Shown here: positions 1 through 6,409 of the stretch, piece after piece
Numbering within the stretch: position 1 is the first letter of the stretch
Layout of the letters: each line of letters starts with the position of its first letter
Assembly (NCBI GenBank): GCA_030619185.1
Contig: JAUXBW010000129.1
Span: 1 to 6,504 of the forward strand
DNA from: Methyloprofundus sp.
GTDB taxonomy: Bacteria; Pseudomonadota; Gammaproteobacteria; Methylococcales; Methylomonadaceae
Length of the DNA stretch: 6,504 bases
Reading direction: 5' to 3'
Program-made: the position numbers and the translations under genes
Notes under the pieces: model-generated
What the model was told of the DNA's origin: nothing
What the model saw: only the letters and a program-made list of their open reading frames with translations
Databases searched by the model: none

Positions 1-86
1 ACTTGTACTTCTGATGACCCGGTATCTGTATCAGATAAACGGTATTCTTCAACAACTGCTTTTTTTTGTTCTGCTGTAAATGGCAT
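1..86 (-). CDS. rpsO: 30S ribosomal protein S15, N-terminal part (runs off the window)
   Basis: The visible part encodes 28 residues starting MPFTAEQKKAVVEEYRLSD and continuing into a DTGSSEVQ segment, the recognisable N-terminus of S15. The rest of the protein (S15 is usually about 89 residues) lies beyond the left edge. S15 is a primary binder of the central domain of 16S rRNA and nucleates 30S platform assembly. The start is the ATG at 84-86, with a Shine-Dalgarno AGGGA on the minus strand at 92-96, five bases upstream. It follows truB after 85 nt, its usual place at the end of the nusA-infB operon. In E. coli, S15 represses its own translation through a leader pseudoknot, and the gap upstream here has matching features (see the separate entry). 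No defect is visible in the part present. Confidence 0.96.
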   Translation of the reverse strand, partial: MPFTAEQKKAVVEEYRLSDTDTGSSEVQ

Positions 87-171
87 TTTAATCCCTATGA
101 TTATAGTTTTATAAGAGCTTTAGCTCTGGTTAATATGTTTCCACGATAGGGTGTAGAAACATGAAAAATAG
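87..171 (-). promoter_or_regulatory. rpsO leader with two hairpins and a predicted loop-to-Shine-Dalgarno pseudoknot
   Basis: Seen in the sequence, read on the minus strand: hairpin I has perfect 7-bp arms ATGTTTC (156-162) and GAAACAT (135-141), a two-base TA bulge (154-155), a CAC/GTG inner stem and a CCTATC loop (145-150). Hairpin II is AGAGC-TAAA-GCTCT (114-127). The CCCTAT at the top of hairpin I (146-151) is the exact complement of ATAGGG (93-98), which covers most of the rpsO Shine-Dalgarno. Known: S15 of E. coli and relatives autoregulates by stabilising a pseudoknot in its own leader. Inferred: this leader does the same by pairing the hairpin I loop with the ribosome-binding site. 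There is no U-tract after either hairpin, so termination is unlikely. Confidence 0.6.
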
Positions 172-1077
172 TTAATTTATATTAAACAATTTTCTAGGCT
201 GTATTTTAGCATCCATTAACATTTCACCCAAGCCTAAAAATTGTTGCTGATGATATAGGCGACGCAAACCCTCCCCAGAACCCTCGTTAGGTACTGATAT
301 TTGCTGCCCGTGCAAAACCAGGTCAGCATCAGCCTGGGAAATATTTATCGCAGGAATGTCATGCAATGGTTTATCAACGGCTATCATGAGTGAGCGCAAA
401 GCATCATCCGGTATTGCTTGCAGTTGCTCTATAGTAAAAGCCTGTTCAAGCCTGAACATGCCGGCAGCCGTACGCCGTAACTCCTTTACCGTTGCACCAC
501 ACAATAAAGCGTGGCCAATATCTTCAGCCAAGGTTCTAATATAGGTTCCTTTTGAGCACTGTACATCCAGCGTCAATAAACCCTCTGCAAAACCCAGGCA
601 CTCAATAGCGTAAACGGTGATTTTTCGCGCTTTACGCTCGACAGTAATTCCTGCACGCGCTAATTCGTATAGTTTCTTACCCTGATGCTTCAGTGCCGAG
701 TACATCGGCGGTACTTGTTCGATCTCTCCTACAAACGACGCCAGACAAGATTCAAGTTGCAGTGGAGTAATTTCTGGAATCGGCTTAACTTCCAGAACGT
801 TGCCATCCACATCTCCCGTATCGGTCATCACACCCAGCTGGATAACCGTTTGATAACGCTTATCATCTGCCAGCATATAGGCAGAAACCTTGGTTGCCTC
901 ACCTAAACAGATAGGCAGTAAGCCAGTTGCCAGAGGATCCAGACTCCCGGTATGCCCTGCTTTATTGGCATTATACAGACGCTTTACCTCTTGCAATGCT
1001 TTATTAGAACTAATACCCTGGCGTTTATCTAACAATACAATACCGTGAACATCGCGGCCTTTATTGCGCCTTGCCAT
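172..1077 (-). CDS. truB: tRNA pseudouridine(55) synthase TruB
   Basis: This 301-residue protein isomerises U55 to pseudouridine in the T-loop of elongator tRNAs. It is close to the usual gammaproteobacterial length (E. coli 314). The signature HTGSLDPLATGLLP spans residues 42-55, with the catalytic aspartate at D47. The conserved active-site tyrosine is in DKRYQT (Y75), and the GTYIRTLAEDIG motif (177-188) carries the active-site arginine R181. An N-terminal HGIVLLDK strand and a C-terminal PUA-like region (about 245-301, ending in KLFNIN) complete the fold. The ATG start lies three bases after the rbfA stop with only a weak GAG-type ribosome-binding site, which suggests translational coupling to rbfA. 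All catalytic positions appear intact. Confidence 0.97.
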   Translation of the reverse strand: MARRNKGRDVHGIVLLDKRQGISSNKALQEVKRLYNANKAGHTGSLDPLATGLLPICLGEATKVSAYMLADDKRYQTVIQLGVMTDTGDVDGNVLEVKPIPEITPLQLESCLASFVGEIEQVPPMYSALKHQGKKLYELARAGITVERKARKITVYAIECLGFAEGLLTLDVQCSKGTYIRTLAEDIGHALLCGATVKELRRTAAGMFRLEQAFTIEQLQAIPDDALRSLMIAVDKPLHDIPAINISQADADLVLHGQQISVPNEGSGEGLRRLYHQQQFLGLGEMLMDAKIQPRKLFNIN

Positions 1078-1080
1078 ATC

Positions 1081-1458
1081 TCAATCTTTACCTGAAGATT
1101 CATCTGCAGAATGGTTTACATCAACTAATAACTCAGAAACACGCATGCCTTTTTCAAAAGAATCATCATAATAAAATTTTATATAAGGCACATTTCTAAG
1201 GCGCATACGCTTACCCATTTCAGAGCGTATATAAGGCGCGGCATCATTCAACCAACCTATATTATTCTTTTGCCCCTCTTTATCAGTGCCTAAAGCAGTA
1301 ATATAAACTTTTGCTGTCGCGAGGTCCTTACTTAGTTCAACATCGTTGACCGTAATAAAGCCAATGCGCGGGTCTTTAATGCCCTGCTGTATGATGACAG
1401 CTAATTCCTTTTGCATTTGTGATGCCACACGCGCACTACGCTTAAACTCTCTAGCCAT
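1081..1458 (-). CDS. rbfA: 30S ribosome-binding factor RbfA
   Basis: This 125-residue cold-shock-type ribosome maturation factor (E. coli about 133) binds the 30S subunit near the 5' helix of 16S rRNA and helps late processing. Family features seen are the N-terminal REFKRSARVASQMQKELA (3-20), the DPRIGFITVNDVELSKDL segment (29-46) of the KH-like fold, and PYIKFYYDDSFEKGMRVSELL (91-111), which matches the conserved P-x-L-x-F-x-x-D-x-S ending. The acidic/polar tail after residue 112 is short. Its ATG overlaps the infB stop by one base (TAATG), and no convincing Shine-Dalgarno precedes it. Ribosomes therefore probably reinitiate after finishing infB, which would tie RbfA output to IF2 output. 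Confidence 0.96.
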   Translation of the reverse strand: MAREFKRSARVASQMQKELAVIIQQGIKDPRIGFITVNDVELSKDLATAKVYITALGTDKEGQKNNIGWLNDAAPYIRSEMGKRMRLRNVPYIKFYYDDSFEKGMRVSELLVDVNHSADESSGKD

Positions 1459-4088
1459 TATAATTCACGCTGAACTTCAAAACGCTCAAAAACCTCAATC
1501 TGGTCACCAACTTTGACATCGTTATAGTTTTTCACCCCAATACCACATTCCATGCCCATTTTGACTTCATTTGCATCATCTTTAAAACGGCGCAATGATT
1601 CTAGCTGACCTTCATAAATCACCACATTATCACGCAAGACGCGGATAGGTAAATTACGCTTAACAAAGCCATCAATCACCATACAGCCGGCAATAGAACC
1701 AAATTTTGGAGAACGGAAAACATCACGTACTTCTGCCAGACCTACAATTTTTTCTTTAATCTCAGGTGAAAGCATACCACTGAGTGATTTTTTCACATCA
1801 TCAATAGCATCGTAGATCACACTGTAATAATGCAGGTCAATTTCTTTTTCAGCAATTAATTTTCTAGCCGTAGCATCGGCACGTACATTAAAACCGATTA
1901 AAACCGCACCCGAAGCCAGTGCCAGATTGGCATCCCCTTCATTAATACCCCCCACACCACCATAAACCACTTTAACAGACACTTCATCTGTTGAAAGCTT
2001 AACTAATGATTCACGCAATGCTTCCAAACTACCTTGTACATCGGTTTTAATAATGACGTTTAAGATCGAAGTTTCACCTGCAGCCATTTTAGAAAAGACT
2101 TCTTCCAATTTTGACGCTTGCTGAGCTGCATTATGTCTTAATTTAGTTTTATCTTCTCTGTGTTCCGCAAGATCTCTAGCCGCTCGCTCACTGGTCACAA
2201 CAACAAAATCATCACCTGCATTTGGTGTCCCTGATAAACCTAAAATCTCAACTGGCGAAGAAGGCCCAGCCTGTTTTAGCTTTGCACCATCCTCATTAAA
2301 CATGGCTCTGATACGTCCATATTCATGCCCACACAGTACAACCTGCCCTTGCTCCAAGATTCCTTTTTGTACCATGATAGTCGCCACGGCACCACGTCCC
2401 TTATCTAACCTGGACTCAATCACTAAACCAGATGCTTTACCTTCATTGGGTGCTTTTAACTCTAAAATTTCAGCTTGCAAAATTAGCGACTCAATCAGTT
2501 CGTCAACACCTGCCCCTGTTTTAGCAGACACTTTAAGAAATTGAATATCACCGCCCCACTCTTCCGGAACCACCTCAATGGCTGCCAGTTCCTGCATCAC
2601 CTTATCGGGATTAGCCTCTGCTTTATCGATTTTATTAATCGCTATAATCATTGGCACACCCGCAGCACGCGCATGCTCTACCGCTTCTTTGGTTTGTGGC
2701 ATCACACCATCATCTGCGGCCACCACCACGATAACCACATCGGTCACATCCGCACCTCGCGCACGCATTGCTGTAAAAGCGGCGTGCCCAGGTGTATCTA
2801 GAAAAGTCACTGCGCCATGATCTGTTTTAACTTGATAAGCACCAATATGCTGGGTAATCCCACCTGCTTCACCCGAAGCAACCCGGGTTTCACGAATATA
2901 ATCCAATAATGAAGTTTTACCGTGATCAACGTGCCCCATAATGGTCACAATAGGTGCCCTTGGGAATTCATCACGGTCATCAGTCTCAGTATGCTCCGCC
3001 AACATATCTGATTCATGATCTTCCTCACTCGTCATGACCGGGTTATGCCCCATCTCCTCTACCAGAATAACCGCTGTTTCCTGGTCGATGCTCTGATTGA
3101 TAGTCGACATAATACCCAGCTTCATCAAATGCTTGATCACCTCAGCTGCTTTAACACTCATTTTCTGCGCTAATTCAGAAACAATAATATTCTCGGGAAT
3201 ACTAATATCCTTAGCCGCAGTTTCAGTCGGCATTTCAAAGGTATGCTTAGCATTAGGATCGATAACAAATTCTTTCTCATTCCTACCTCGCCCACCTTTT
3301 TTGCGGCCTTTTTTTCCATACGTAGGCCTCTTCGCACCCCCAGCAGGTTTATCTGCACGTCTATGTACTGTTGCCGGCTTATCTCCCGGCTTCCCAGCAC
3401 CCGCTCCAGCAGGTTTTCTGGGCACTGGTTTTCTCGCAGCTCCGCCTCCTGCTTTCCTTTCTGCTGCTGCTTTTTTTGCTGCGGCTTGTTTGCGTACTTT
3501 TTCAGCATTACGTTCAACAGATGCTTCTAGTCTTTGTGCTTTTTCAGCTTGCTGACGCTCCGCTTCAGTTTCTTTTTCTTTCTTTGCACGTTCGGCCCTA
3601 GCTTCATCCTCCAGCTTCTTTATTGCTGCTAGCTTAGCTTCTTGTTCGGCTTTTTCTCTGGCCGCCTTATCTCTATGCAACTGCTCTTCAACTTCCTGTT
3701 TTTGAGCACGTTCCTCCAGATCCTTTTTAACACGCTCTAACTCTTCGCGCTCTTTATCTGACATGGCATCTTCACGCTTAATATAGGTTTTTTTCTTATT
3801 CACCTGAATATTAATCGTTTTAGTATCTTTTCCAGACACTGTTCCTTGCTTCAGTGAAGTCACCGTACGACGCTTTAAGGTCACTTTTTTAGCGACGCTT
3901 GCCTCACCACCCTCTTCAGCCTTACCATGACGCTTGCGTAAGTGGCTTAAAAGAGTCACTTTCTCGTCTTCATTGATTTTATCATCTGCAGCATGCGCAG
4001 ATATACCCGCTTCTTTCATTTGCTCAAGCAAGCGTTCCAGAGGTATTCCAACTATACCTGCTAATTCCTGTACTGTTTTATCACTCAT
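1458..4088 (-). CDS. infB: Translation initiation factor IF-2
   Basis: IF2 is the GTPase that delivers fMet-tRNA to the 30S subunit and promotes 50S joining. With the ATG at 4086-4088 the protein is 876 residues (E. coli 890). In order: an IF2_N module (about 1-52); a linker, highly charged and probably helical at 108-210 and Ala/Gly/Pro/Lys-rich at 210-270; a second IF2_N module (about 294-348); and the G domain with G1 GHVDHGKT (385-392), G2 GGITQHIG (409-416), G3 DTPGHAAF (431-438), G4 NKID (485-488) and G5 SAK (521-523). Domains II and III follow, then a C-terminal tRNA-binding domain ending with [14 protein letters not shown]. The start sits two bases after the nusA stop and has GAGGG six bases upstream. 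A TTG six bases earlier would sit directly against that site and is rejected. All GTPase motifs are intact. Confidence 0.98.
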   Translation of the reverse strand: MSDKTVQELAGIVGIPLERLLEQMKEAGISAHAADDKINEDEKVTLLSHLRKRHGKAEEGGEASVAKKVTLKRRTVTSLKQGTVSGKDTKTINIQVNKKKTYIKREDAMSDKEREELERVKKDLEERAQKQEVEEQLHRDKAAREKAEQEAKLAAIKKLEDEARAERAKKEKETEAERQQAEKAQRLEASVERNAEKVRKQAAAKKAAAERKAGGGAARKPVPRKPAGAGAGKPGDKPATVHRRADKPAGGAKRPTYGKKGRKKGGRGRNEKEFVIDPNAKHTFEMPTETAAKDISIPENIIVSELAQKMSVKAAEVIKHLMKLGIMSTINQSIDQETAVILVEEMGHNPVMTSEEDHESDMLAEHTETDDRDEFPRAPIVTIMGHVDHGKTSLLDYIRETRVASGEAGGITQHIGAYQVKTDHGAVTFLDTPGHAAFTAMRARGADVTDVVIVVVAADDGVMPQTKEAVEHARAAGVPMIIAINKIDKAEANPDKVMQELAAIEVVPEEWGGDIQFLKVSAKTGAGVDELIESLILQAEILELKAPNEGKASGLVIESRLDKGRGAVATIMVQKGILEQGQVVLCGHEYGRIRAMFNEDGAKLKQAGPSSPVEILGLSGTPNAGDDFVVVTSERAARDLAEHREDKTKLRHNAAQQASKLEEVFSKMAAGETSILNVIIKTDVQGSLEALRESLVKLSTDEVSVKVVYGGVGGINEGDANLALASGAVLIGFNVRADATARKLIAEKEIDLHYYSVIYDAIDDVKKSLSGMLSPEIKEKIVGLAEVRDVFRSPKFGSIAGCMVIDGFVKRNLPIRVLRDNVVIYEGQLESLRRFKDDANEVKMGMECGIGVKNYNDVKVGDQIEVFERFEVQREL

Positions 4089-4090
4089 TT

Positions 4091-5608
4091 TCAACCCTCG
4101 CTATTTTCATTAGCAAACCAAGGTTCGCGCGCTTTCATAATTAATTTAGCGGCTATTTCCTCATTCACACCTGCAAAGTCAAGTAAATCATCCACCGCCT
4201 GCTCAGCCAAGTCATCCATCGTTATAATACCTTTGCTCGCAAATTCGGATGCTAACTCTGCTGACATGCCTTCCATCGTCAGTAAATCTTCAGCGGGCTC
4301 TGCTGTCTCAATTTTTTCTTCAGATGCAATCGCATTAATAAGTAAAATATCTTTTGCACGTGACCTTAGCGTTTCCACTAATTCCGCATCAAAGCCATCA
4401 ATTTCCAGCATTTCGCTACTCGGCACGTAAGCAATCTCTTCCACCGTATTAAAGCCAACCTCAACCAGTACTGTCGCAATATCCCGATCAACATTTAACT
4501 GTTGAGTAAACTCCTCAACCAGCTTATGCAACACTTCCTCTGAATCCTTATTAACTTCATCGGCATCACGAACATTAAGTTCCCAGCCCGTTAATTCGGT
4601 TGCCAGGCGCACATTCTGCCCACCTCGCCCTATTGCCTGAGACAAGCTATCTGTAGAAACCGCCAGATCCATAGTATGCTTATCTTCATCAACTACGATA
4701 GACTCAATTTCAGCGGGTGCCATCGCATTAATCACAAACTGTGCTTCAGTTTCATTCCATAAAATGACATCAATACGCTCACCATTCAATTCATTGGAAA
4801 TCGTCTGCACCCTTGACCCACGCATTCCAACACATGCACCGACAGGGTCTATGCGTAGATCATTACTGCGCACAGCTACCTTGGCTCTTGAACCAGGGTC
4901 ACGTGCAGCACCTAAGACATCAATCAAACCTTCACCGACCTCCGGCACCTCCAGACGAAACAAGGCCAATAATAATTCCGGGGCGGTACGACTAACATAG
5001 AGCTGAGGACCACGTACCTCGGTACGCACTTCTTTTAAATACCCCCGAATACGATCACCCACTCTGACTGATTCTCTGGGTATCATATGCTCACGAGGAA
5101 TAAAAGCATCCGCATTACCGCCTAAATCCATATAGACACTCCCTTTTTCAATGCGTTTAATCACTCCCGTCACTAATTCACCCACTTTATCCATATACGC
5201 ATCAGCCACTTTTTTACGTTCTGCCTCGCGCACTTTATGGATAATAACCTGCTTGGCTGCCTGTGCTGAAATGCGTCCAAATTCGGTTGCTTCGATTTCA
5301 TCTTCTACAAAATCGCCTACTTCACTCTCTGGATCATCTATTTGCGCAACTTGTAGAGAGATTTGAGTCGTCGGGAATTCAATTCCACCCGGAAATTCAT
5401 CACTTTCCTCCACCACTTGCCAACGCCTGTATGTCGTATTAGCACCACTCTCCCTATCTATAGAAACTCGAGCTAAAACGGGGTATTCATAACGTGAAAT
5501 AGTCGCACTTTCCAATGCGGATTCTATTGCCTGAAAAATAATTTCTTTTTCTATATCTTTTTCATTGGAAAAAACATCTACAACCAATAAAACATCTTTA
5601 TCTGCCAT
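4091..5608 (-). CDS. nusA: Transcription termination/antitermination factor NusA
   Basis: NusA binds RNA polymerase and nascent RNA, promotes pausing and hairpin-dependent termination, and takes part in boxA-dependent antitermination. The protein is 505 residues (E. coli 495). In order: an RNA-polymerase-binding N-terminal domain (about 1-125, with [19 protein letters not shown]); an S1 domain (about 142-208); KH1 with [12 protein letters not shown] (257-268); KH2 with [12 protein letters not shown] (325-336); and two acidic helix-hairpin-helix repeats (about 370-430 and 440-500), ending in [13 protein letters not shown]. The two C-terminal repeats are typical of gammaproteobacteria. The start has a full-consensus ribosome-binding site (separate entry). 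The stop lies two bases before the infB ATG. E. coli NusA regulates its own operon, which bears on the terminators upstream of rimP. No key motif is missing. Confidence 0.98.
   Translation of the reverse strand: MADKDVLLVVDVFSNEKDIEKEIIFQAIESALESATISRYEYPVLARVSIDRESGANTTYRRWQVVEESDEFPGGIEFPTTQISLQVAQIDDPESEVGDFVEDEIEATEFGRISAQAAKQVIIHKVREAERKKVADAYMDKVGELVTGVIKRIEKGSVYMDLGGNADAFIPREHMIPRESVRVGDRIRGYLKEVRTEVRGPQLYVSRTAPELLLALFRLEVPEVGEGLIDVLGAARDPGSRAKVAVRSNDLRIDPVGACVGMRGSRVQTISNELNGERIDVILWNETEAQFVINAMAPAEIESIVVDEDKHTMDLAVSTDSLSQAIGRGGQNVRLATELTGWELNVRDADEVNKDSEEVLHKLVEEFTQQLNVDRDIATVLVEVGFNTVEEIAYVPSSEMLEIDGFDAELVETLRSRAKDILLINAIASEEKIETAEPAEDLLTMEGMSAELASEFASKGIITMDDLAEQAVDDLLDFAGVNEEIAAKLIMKAREPWFANENSEG
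4095..4099 (-). promoter_or_regulatory. Ribosome-binding site that decides the infB start
   Basis: GAGGG on the minus strand lies inside the last codons of nusA, six bases before the ATG at 4086-4088. That is ideal spacing for the ATG. It leaves no spacing for the in-frame TTG at 4092-4094, which also overlaps the nusA stop. The protein beginning [10 protein letters not shown] also matches the usual IF2 N-terminus, so the two extra residues of the longer reading are unlikely to be made. Confidence 0.85.
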
Positions 5609-5612
5609 CTAG

Positions 5613-5620
5613 ACCTCCTT
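5613..5620 (-). promoter_or_regulatory. Consensus Shine-Dalgarno of nusA overlapping the rimP stop
   Basis: AAGGAGGT on the minus strand matches the full anti-Shine-Dalgarno complement and shares bases with the rimP TAA stop (5619-5621). It lies four bases before the nusA ATG. It is clearly stronger than the sites in front of rimP, rbfA and truB, so nusA is probably initiated efficiently in its own right and made in excess of RimP. Confidence 0.85.
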
Positions 5621-6080
5621 ATATTGAATAGTCTGGCTCAAGCTTTGCTTTTGACATCGCTTGAAATGGAACTTTATAAACCTGACCATCCTGCTGCAGA
5701 TAAACCATGCTATCTTCAACCTTTTCGATCAACCCTGTTATTTTTCGTCTACCCTCTACAGGTTTAAATAAATTCACCTGTACGGTATGACCCATAAATT
5801 GTTCAAATTGCTTTAACTTAAATAGCGGCCTATCCATGCCCGGCGATGAAACCTCTAAATTATATTCTCCTGCAATAGGGTCTTCCACATCCAGCACCCC
5901 ACTTACCTGATGGCTGACCTTGGTACAATCCTCCATCCCTACACCTTGCTCAGCATCAATATAAATACGCAAAAACCCATGCTTAGGGTGAGAATTATAC
6001 TCAACGCCTACGCATTCATAACCCAGCCCTTCAACCACGGGTTCTATTAATTCAAGTAAATGTTCAGGAGCCTGCTTCAT
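5619..6080 (-). CDS. rimP: Ribosome maturation factor RimP
   Basis: RimP is a cytoplasmic 30S assembly factor needed for efficient maturation of the small subunit. The protein is 153 residues, the normal family length (E. coli 150). The N-terminal alpha/beta domain (about 1-85) shows EPVVEGLGYECVGVEY (13-28) and the family signature YNLEVSSPGMDRPL (73-86). A C-terminal SH3-like barrel (about 90-150) carries GRRKITGLIEKVED (110-123) and VPFQAMSKAKLEPDY (137-151). The ATG has GTGAGG at 6085-6090 as a ribosome-binding site with short spacing. It is the first gene of the operon. A terminator-like hairpin ends 24 nt before its start, so its expression appears to depend on read-through. Confidence 0.97.
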   Translation of the reverse strand: MKQAPEHLLELIEPVVEGLGYECVGVEYNSHPKHGFLRIYIDAEQGVGMEDCTKVSHQVSGVLDVEDPIAGEYNLEVSSPGMDRPLFKLKQFEQFMGHTVQVNLFKPVEGRRKITGLIEKVEDSMVYLQQDGQVYKVPFQAMSKAKLEPDYSI

Positions 6081-6104
6081 TACGCCTCACTTTCTCGCAC
6101 ACAT

Positions 6105-6127
6105 AAAAAAAGAGGCTAAAGCCCCTT
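6105..6127 (-). terminator. Promoter-proximal intrinsic terminator T2 in front of rimP
   Basis: Read as minus-strand RNA, AAGGGGC (6121-6127), loop UUUA (6117-6120) and GCCUCUU (6110-6116) form an unbroken 7-bp stem with one G-U pair. A U-run follows directly (seven U in total counting the two in the stem, 6105-6111). On the plus strand the stem has an A-C mismatch and no T-run, so only minus-strand transcription should be terminated. It ends 24 nt before the rimP ATG, which leaves no room for a promoter in between. It must therefore act as a leader attenuator, or else be weak. Confidence 0.75.
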
Positions 6128-6146
6128 CCATACACAACCCAACTCA

Positions 6147-6170
6147 CTGTTTTCTAACACCTAGAAACAG
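6147..6170 (-). repeat. Imperfect inverted repeat (hairpin) between the two terminators
   Basis: CTGTTT (minus strand, 6165-6170) pairs with AAACAG (6147-6152), and CTA (6162-6164) pairs with TAG (6154-6156). There is a single bulged base at 6153 and a five-base loop, giving nine base pairs. It begins directly after the terminator T1 stem and uses part of its U-rich tail, so T1 tail release and this hairpin overlap. It has no U-tract of its own. Its role is unknown; it may be one state of the leader switch. Confidence 0.55.
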
Positions 6171-6193
6171 AAAAGCCCCAAAAAGGGGCCTTT
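6171..6193 (-). terminator. Distal intrinsic terminator T1 in the rimP leader
   Basis: On the minus strand, GCCCC (6185-6189), loop TTTTT (6180-6184) and GGGGC (6175-6179) form a perfect 5-bp GC stem. It extends by three A-U pairs (6191-6193 with 6172-6174) past one bulged G (6190). The tail is TTTT followed by CTGTTTC, so the U-tract is interrupted and the terminator is probably of moderate strength. The plus strand offers only a short T-run, so minus-strand use is favoured. Its 3' arm plus first tail bases, GGGGCTTT, are repeated exactly in the 5' arm and loop of T2. Confidence 0.65.
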
Positions 6194-6200
6194 AAAAAAT

Positions 6201-6306
6201 CTGGTAAAGGACGAGCTATTCACTGCACCTACTTAGCTTACAGTTAGCAAACCTCCACTTTCGACACGTTACTTTCAACTACCGAGGGAGTCCGTATCAA
6301 TTATTC
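6201..6306 (-). ncRNA. Candidate structured leader RNA of the rimP operon
   Basis: This is the transcript expected between the promoter and terminator T1. By eye, an outer helix pairs CU-GGUA (6280-6286, one bulged C) with UACCAG (6201-6206). An inner 8-bp helix pairs GCUAACUG (6241-6248) with CAGU (6222-6225) and UAGC (6215-6218) around a GAA bulge. GGA (6254-6256) can pair with UCC (6209-6211). CUCC (6287-6290) is a competing partner for GGAG (6253-6256), so two states are possible. I recognise no known riboswitch, tRNA, 4.5S, 6S or tmRNA signature. It may be a leader element of the operon or a short independent RNA ending at T1. The helices are unproven and could be chance. Confidence 0.35.
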
Positions 6307-6341
6307 AACAAATTATAACACCCTAAGCTTGCATTTAACAA
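6305..6341 (-). promoter_or_regulatory. Probable promoter of the rimP-nusA-infB operon
   Basis: The minus strand carries a perfect -10 box TATAAT (6312-6317) preceded by TGT, which makes it an extended -10. A TTGTTA -35 box (6336-6341, four of six consensus bases) lies 18 bases upstream. Transcription should start near 6305-6306, giving a leader of roughly 225 nt before rimP. An A/T-rich tract (about 6351-6363) falls at roughly -46 to -58, the usual place of an UP element. It is the best promoter-like sequence in the 330-bp gap and is oriented correctly for the operon. Confidence 0.7.
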
Positions 6342-6346
6342 GCTTA
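6324..6346. promoter_or_regulatory. 8-bp perfect inverted repeat over the -35 region, operator-like
   Basis: TAAGCTTG (6324-6331) and CAAGCTTA (6339-6346) are perfect inverted copies separated by seven bases. The repeat covers the -35 box and much of the spacer of the predicted promoter. A dimeric regulator bound here would block RNA polymerase. No U-tract follows on either strand, so it is not a terminator. The cognate protein is unknown. An 8-bp repeat of this A/T-biased type can arise by chance, though its exact placement is suggestive. Confidence 0.45.
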
Positions 6347-6409
6347 CCTAGAAAAAATAATAATGGCAAAAATATAGGATTGAAAGATACAGTTTATTAA
6401 CGATACCAA
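6347..6409. other. A/T-rich spacer between the upstream gene and the operon promoter
   Basis: This completes the gene-free stretch 6081-6409. Apart from the UP-like A/T tract at about 6351-6363 and a short direct repeat GATAC (6386-6390 and 6402-6406), I see nothing recognisable. There is no tRNA gene and no convincing terminator after the upstream stop at 6410-6412, so transcription could run on from that gene into the rimP leader. Confidence 0.5.

Noticed and set aside
100..105. Perfect TATAAT on the minus strand in the rpsO leader as an rpsO promoter
   Set aside because: A start seven bases downstream would fall inside the rpsO Shine-Dalgarno, and no -35-like hexamer lies 16-18 bases upstream. 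It is more likely chance in A/T-rich sequence.
114..127. AGAGC-TTTA-GCTCT hairpin as an intrinsic terminator after truB
   Set aside because: The stem is only 5 bp and is followed by TATAAAAC on the minus strand, not a U-tract. It was kept only as part of the rpsO leader.
3170..3517. Second minus-strand open frame inside infB (115 codons)
   Set aside because: It is an out-of-frame shadow of the Lys/Glu/Ala-rich linker, rich in K, Q and R from the repeats. infB itself is intact with no sign of a frameshift.
3097..3555. Long plus-strand open frame opposite the infB linker region
   Set aside because: It is antisense to the low-complexity Lys/Glu/Ala stretch of IF2, where biased codons keep other frames open. 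It has no recognisable protein features.
3756..3764. Internal infB start (Met at residue 109, MSDKER) giving a short IF2 isoform as in E. coli
   Set aside because: Internal IF2 starts are known in E. coli, but only a weak purine-rich stretch precedes this ATG and nothing else supports use.
4089..4094. In-frame TTG start of infB six bases upstream of the ATG
   Set aside because: It overlaps the nusA stop and has no spacing to the GAGGG site. The ATG has ideal spacing and matches the family N-terminus.
6324..6346. Inverted repeat as terminator of the upstream gene
   Set aside because: There is no T-run after the second arm on either strand. The A/T run lies on the wrong side for minus-strand termination.
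6081..6409. tRNA gene (metY-like or tRNA-Leu) upstream of rimP, or a CRISPR array after the upstream gene
   Set aside because: No acceptor stem with CCA end, no T-loop GTTCGA-type sequence and no regularly spaced repeats were found on either strand.
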